From assembly GCA_002368575.1 (NCBI GenBank), contig DFEA01000084.1, positions 11,609-36,817 of the forward strand: DNA of 25,209 bases. Direction: 5' to 3'. Numbering within the stretch: the first letter of the stretch is position 1; every line of letters starts with the position of its first letter. A program made the translations under genes and the position numbers. Source of the DNA: Lachnospiraceae bacterium UBA3814 (GTDB lineage: Bacteria > Bacillota > Clostridia > Lachnospirales > Lachnospiraceae). The notes beneath the pieces were generated by a model, which was not told where the DNA came from, did not search any database, and worked only from the letters and a program-made list of their open reading frames with translations. Shown piece by piece: positions 23,298 through 25,209 of the stretch.

Positions 23298-23345
23298 ACA
23301 CAATATCTGGTATAAAGCCCGAAAGAGCCGCAACAGATATTGTGT
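23298..23345 (+). promoter_or_regulatory. Tandem NrdR-box pair upstream of nrdD
   Basis: ACACAATATCTGGTAT (23298-23313) and GCAACAGATATTGTGT (23330-23345) match the NrdR-box consensus (acaCwAtATaTwGtgt, from memory) at about 13 and 12 of 16 positions. They are separated by 16 bp, so 32 bp centre to centre, three helical turns, as is typical of NrdR sites. They lie just upstream of the nrdD -35 element. The same DNA forms a 14-bp stem with a 24-base loop and six trailing T residues, so a terminator is the alternative reading. Confidence 0.7.
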
Positions 23346-23353
23346 TTTTTAGG

Positions 23354-23382
23354 TTGACTTAGAATAGGCCCTTTGATATACT
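23354..23382 (+). promoter_or_regulatory. Promoter of nrdD
   Basis: TTGACT (23354-23359), 17 bases, TATACT (23377-23382), with TGA in front of the -10 (extended -10). The -35 starts 9 bases after the second NrdR box. The predicted leader is about 55 bases. Confidence 0.75.
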
Positions 23383-23443
23383 AACCGTGTTCGGTCATGA
23401 AGGGGACCGGCGGGGAGAAAATGAAAACAGAGGGGGGAAAGGT

Positions 23444-25209
23444 ATGTTCAGTGTTGTAAAAAGAGACGGTGAGATAGCGGATTTTAATCTTACAAAGATA
23501 AATGACGCTATCATGAAGGCCTTCGTGGCCTGTGACAAGCAGTATAATAATGATATGATCGATCTTCTTGCCCTGAGGGTGACGGCGGATTTTCAAAAGA
23601 AGATCGAGGCTGACCGTGTGGCTGTCGAGGATGTTCAGGACAGCGTTGAGACCGTGCTTGAGCAGGCGGGCTATACGGATGTGGCCAAGGCTTATATCCT
23701 GTACCGCAAGCAGCGTGAAAAGCTCAGGAATATGAGATCTACGATCCTTGACTACAGGGACGTGGTCAACAGCTATGTAAAGGTGGAGGACTGGCGCGTC
23801 AAGGAAAACTCAACTGTGACTTATTCGGTCGGCGGTCTGATACTGAGCAATTCCGGGGCAGTGACCGCAAATTACTGGCTGTCGGAGATATATGATCCCG
23901 AGATAGCAGATGCGCACAGGAACGCGGATATCCATATTCACGATCTTTCAATGCTTACGGGATACTGTGCGGGATGGAGCCTTAAGCAGCTTATAATGGA
24001 GGGACTCGGAGGGGTCAGCGGAAAGATAACATCCGCTCCGGCTTCTCATCTTTCTGTGCTCTGCAACCAGATGGTCAATTTTCTCGGCATAATGCAGAAT
24101 GAATGGGCCGGGGCACAGGCCTTCTCTTCCTTCGATACATATCTGGCGCCGTTTGTAAAGGCGGACGATCTTTCCTACGAGGAGGTCAAGAGGTGTATCG
24201 AATCCTTTATCTACGGGGTAAATACTCCAAGCAGGTGGGGTACTCAGGCGCCGTTTTCAAACATCACCCTGGACTGGACCGTGCCTGAGGATCTGGCGGA
24301 GCTTCCGGCCATCGTCGGCGGGAAGGAAATGTCCTTCAGGTATAAGGACTGCAAAAAGGAAATGGATATGGTCAACAAGGCCTTCATCGAGACCATGATC
24401 GAAGGCGACGCAAACGGAAGAGGCTTCCAGTATCCTATTCCCACATATTCAATAACAAAGGATTTTGACTGGTCGGACACAGAAAACAACCGGCTGTTAT
24501 TTGAAATGACCTCAAAATACGGGACCCCGTATTTCTCGAATTACATCAATTCGGACATGCAGCCCAGCGACGTAAGGAGCATGTGCTGCAGGCTCCGTCT
24601 CGACTTAAGGGAGCTTCGTAAAAAAACGGGCGGCTTCTTTGGCTCCGGGGAGAGCACCGGGTCTGTCGGGGTGGTGACCATCAATATGCCGAGGATCGCG
24701 TATCTTTCCTCTGATAAGAGTGACTTTTACAGAAGGCTTGACCGGATGATGGATATAGCGGCAAGGAGCCTTAAGATAAAAAGAGGAGTCATCACAAAGC
24801 TGCTTGACGAGGGGCTTTATCCCTACACCAAAAAGTATCTGGGGACCTTTGAGAACCACTTTTCCACCATAGGCCTCGTAGGCATGAATGAGGCGGGCCT
24901 TAATGCCAACTGGCTGAGAGCCGACCTTACGGACAAGCGGACTCAGGATTTTACCAAAGAGGTCCTTAACCACATGAGGACAAGGCTTTCGGATTATCAG
25001 GAGAAATACGGAGATCTCTACAACCTGGAGGCGACTCCCGCAGAGAGCACGGCCTACAGGCTCGCAAAGCATGACAAAAAGAAATATCCCTCAATAAAGA
25101 CCGCGGGGCGGCCGGGAGATGTTCCTTATTATACCAACAGCTCGCATCTGCCGGTCGAGTACACCTCTGATATCTTTGACGCGTTGGATATTCAGGACGA
25201 GCTTCAGAC
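23444..25209 (+). CDS. nrdD: Anaerobic ribonucleoside-triphosphate reductase, N-terminal part
   Basis: The first 588 codons of class III ribonucleotide reductase are present; the glycyl-radical C terminus lies beyond the right edge. The enzyme makes dNTPs from NTPs without oxygen, using a glycyl radical installed by NrdG. Residues 1-93 are an ATP-cone allosteric domain (FSVVKRDGEIADFNLTKIN onward). The catalytic barrel follows, with ADIHIHDLSM (161-170), YCAGWSL (174-180), GVNTPSRWGTQAPFSN, the MCCRLRLD motif and GSVGVVTINMPR. Cysteines in YCAGWS and MCCR are candidates for the active-site thiyl and reducing residues. The ATG at 23444 follows GAGGGGGG. Control by NrdR is indicated by the upstream box pair, and NrdR itself senses nucleotides through an ATP cone. 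An nrdG gene may follow outside the window. Confidence 0.96.
   Translation, partial: MFSVVKRDGEIADFNLTKINDAIMKAFVACDKQYNNDMIDLLALRVTADFQKKIEADRVAVEDVQDSVETVLEQAGYTDVAKAYILYRKQREKLRNMRSTILDYRDVVNSYVKVEDWRVKENSTVTYSVGGLILSNSGAVTANYWLSEIYDPEIADAHRNADIHIHDLSMLTGYCAGWSLKQLIMEGLGGVSGKITSAPASHLSVLCNQMVNFLGIMQNEWAGAQAFSSFDTYLAPFVKADDLSYEEVKRCIESFIYGVNTPSRWGTQAPFSNITLDWTVPEDLAELPAIVGGKEMSFRYKDCKKEMDMVNKAFIETMIEGDANGRGFQYPIPTYSITKDFDWSDTENNRLLFEMTSKYGTPYFSNYINSDMQPSDVRSMCCRLRLDLRELRKKTGGFFGSGESTGSVGVVTINMPRIAYLSSDKSDFYRRLDRMMDIAARSLKIKRGVITKLLDEGLYPYTKKYLGTFENHFSTIGLVGMNEAGLNANWLRADLTDKRTQDFTKEVLNHMRTRLSDYQEKYGDLYNLEATPAESTAYRLAKHDKKKYPSIKTAGRPGDVPYYTNSSHLPVEYTSDIFDALDIQDELQ

Larger units (their letters stand above)
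22894..23443. other. 550-bp intergenic region: repeat elements, then nrdD control region
   Basis: The left half holds the folded repeat element (22895-23040) and its short derivative (23105-23146). CAGGCTTCT (23068-23076) and its complement AGAAGCCTG (23157-23165) flank the derivative. Then come small AT-rich hairpins (TGTATC/GATACA, 23164-23181; ACAAG-TT-CTTGT followed by GTTTTT at about 23179-23195, a possible weak terminator), the NrdR-box pair and the nrdD promoter. Two minus-strand frames here derive from the repeats and are not called genes. Confidence 0.7.

Noticed and set aside
22907..23301. Two minus-strand frames sharing a YDVxVKSHMA segment
   Set aside because: The shared peptide is just the translation of the palindromic repeat arms; hairpin DNA explains it better than protein.
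23298..23350. Intrinsic terminator (14-bp stem then T6) before nrdD
   Set aside because: The stem is AT-rich with a 24-base loop, it lies upstream of the nrdD promoter, and its sequence fits a NrdR-box pair better; kept only as an alternative.

Overview
The window looks like chromosomal DNA of a Lachnospiraceae-type clostridial Firmicute. The support is family-level: DUF4364, DUF5685 next to a J-domain protein, a DUF3048 lipoprotein, a chromosomal TraX homologue, a PD-(D/E)XK/DEAD_2 helicase fusion, an ATP-cone anaerobic ribonucleotide reductase, frequent AGG/AGA and ATA codons, strong GGAGG-type ribosome binding sites and sigma-A-like promoters. No tRNA, rRNA, CRISPR array, phage gene or intact insertion sequence was seen. 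Everything is from reading the sequence; no database search was run.

Layout. (1) 1-427 (-): start of a PF12897-type aspartate aminotransferase, cut by the window edge. 430-1017 is a long non-coding stretch with a palindrome, a 14-bp direct repeat and a run of hairpins in front of a GH2 beta-mannosidase (1018-3513, +). (2) 3579-6775 (-): a metal-efflux cluster transcribed leftward: ArsR-type sensor, free-standing HMA metallochaperone, P1B-2 Zn/Cd/Pb ATPase, then a DUF4364 winged-helix protein. The sensor has a clear promoter and a 20-bp palindromic operator. (3) 6925-8184 (-): a lipoprotein with a HExxH metallopeptidase motif and a C-terminal CW_7 (Cpl-7 type) cell-wall-binding repeat. (4) 8409-15708 (+): a probable single operon: DUF5685 protein, J-domain protein, nuclease-helicase fusion, methyl-accepting chemotaxis protein, PfkB-family kinase and Lgt, closed by a strong bidirectional terminator shared with the convergent DUF3048 lipoprotein gene (15795-16931, -). 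(5) 17317-18159 (+) TraX-like membrane protein, convergent with signal peptidase I (18194-18733, -). (6) 18865-22893 (+): tight four-gene operon MBOAT O-acyltransferase, SGNH-like partner, HAD phosphatase, TPR lipoprotein; its promoter overlaps the divergent lepB promoter. (7) 22894-23443: a large multi-hairpin repeat element directly after the TPR stop codon, a shortened derivative of it, then a NrdR-box pair and promoter leading to nrdD (23444 onward, cut by the window edge).

How the genes fit together. Much of the window concerns the cell envelope: Lgt and signal peptidase I process exported proteins, including the three lipoproteins encoded here; the MBOAT/SGNH pair should O-acylate an exported polymer; the CW_7 lipoprotein should act at peptidoglycan. 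The most notable signals are the CW_7 metallopeptidase lipoprotein, the folded repeat element with its internal-deletion derivative, the NrdR-box pair exactly three helical turns apart, and the promoter/operator/terminator overlap at the metal-efflux operon.
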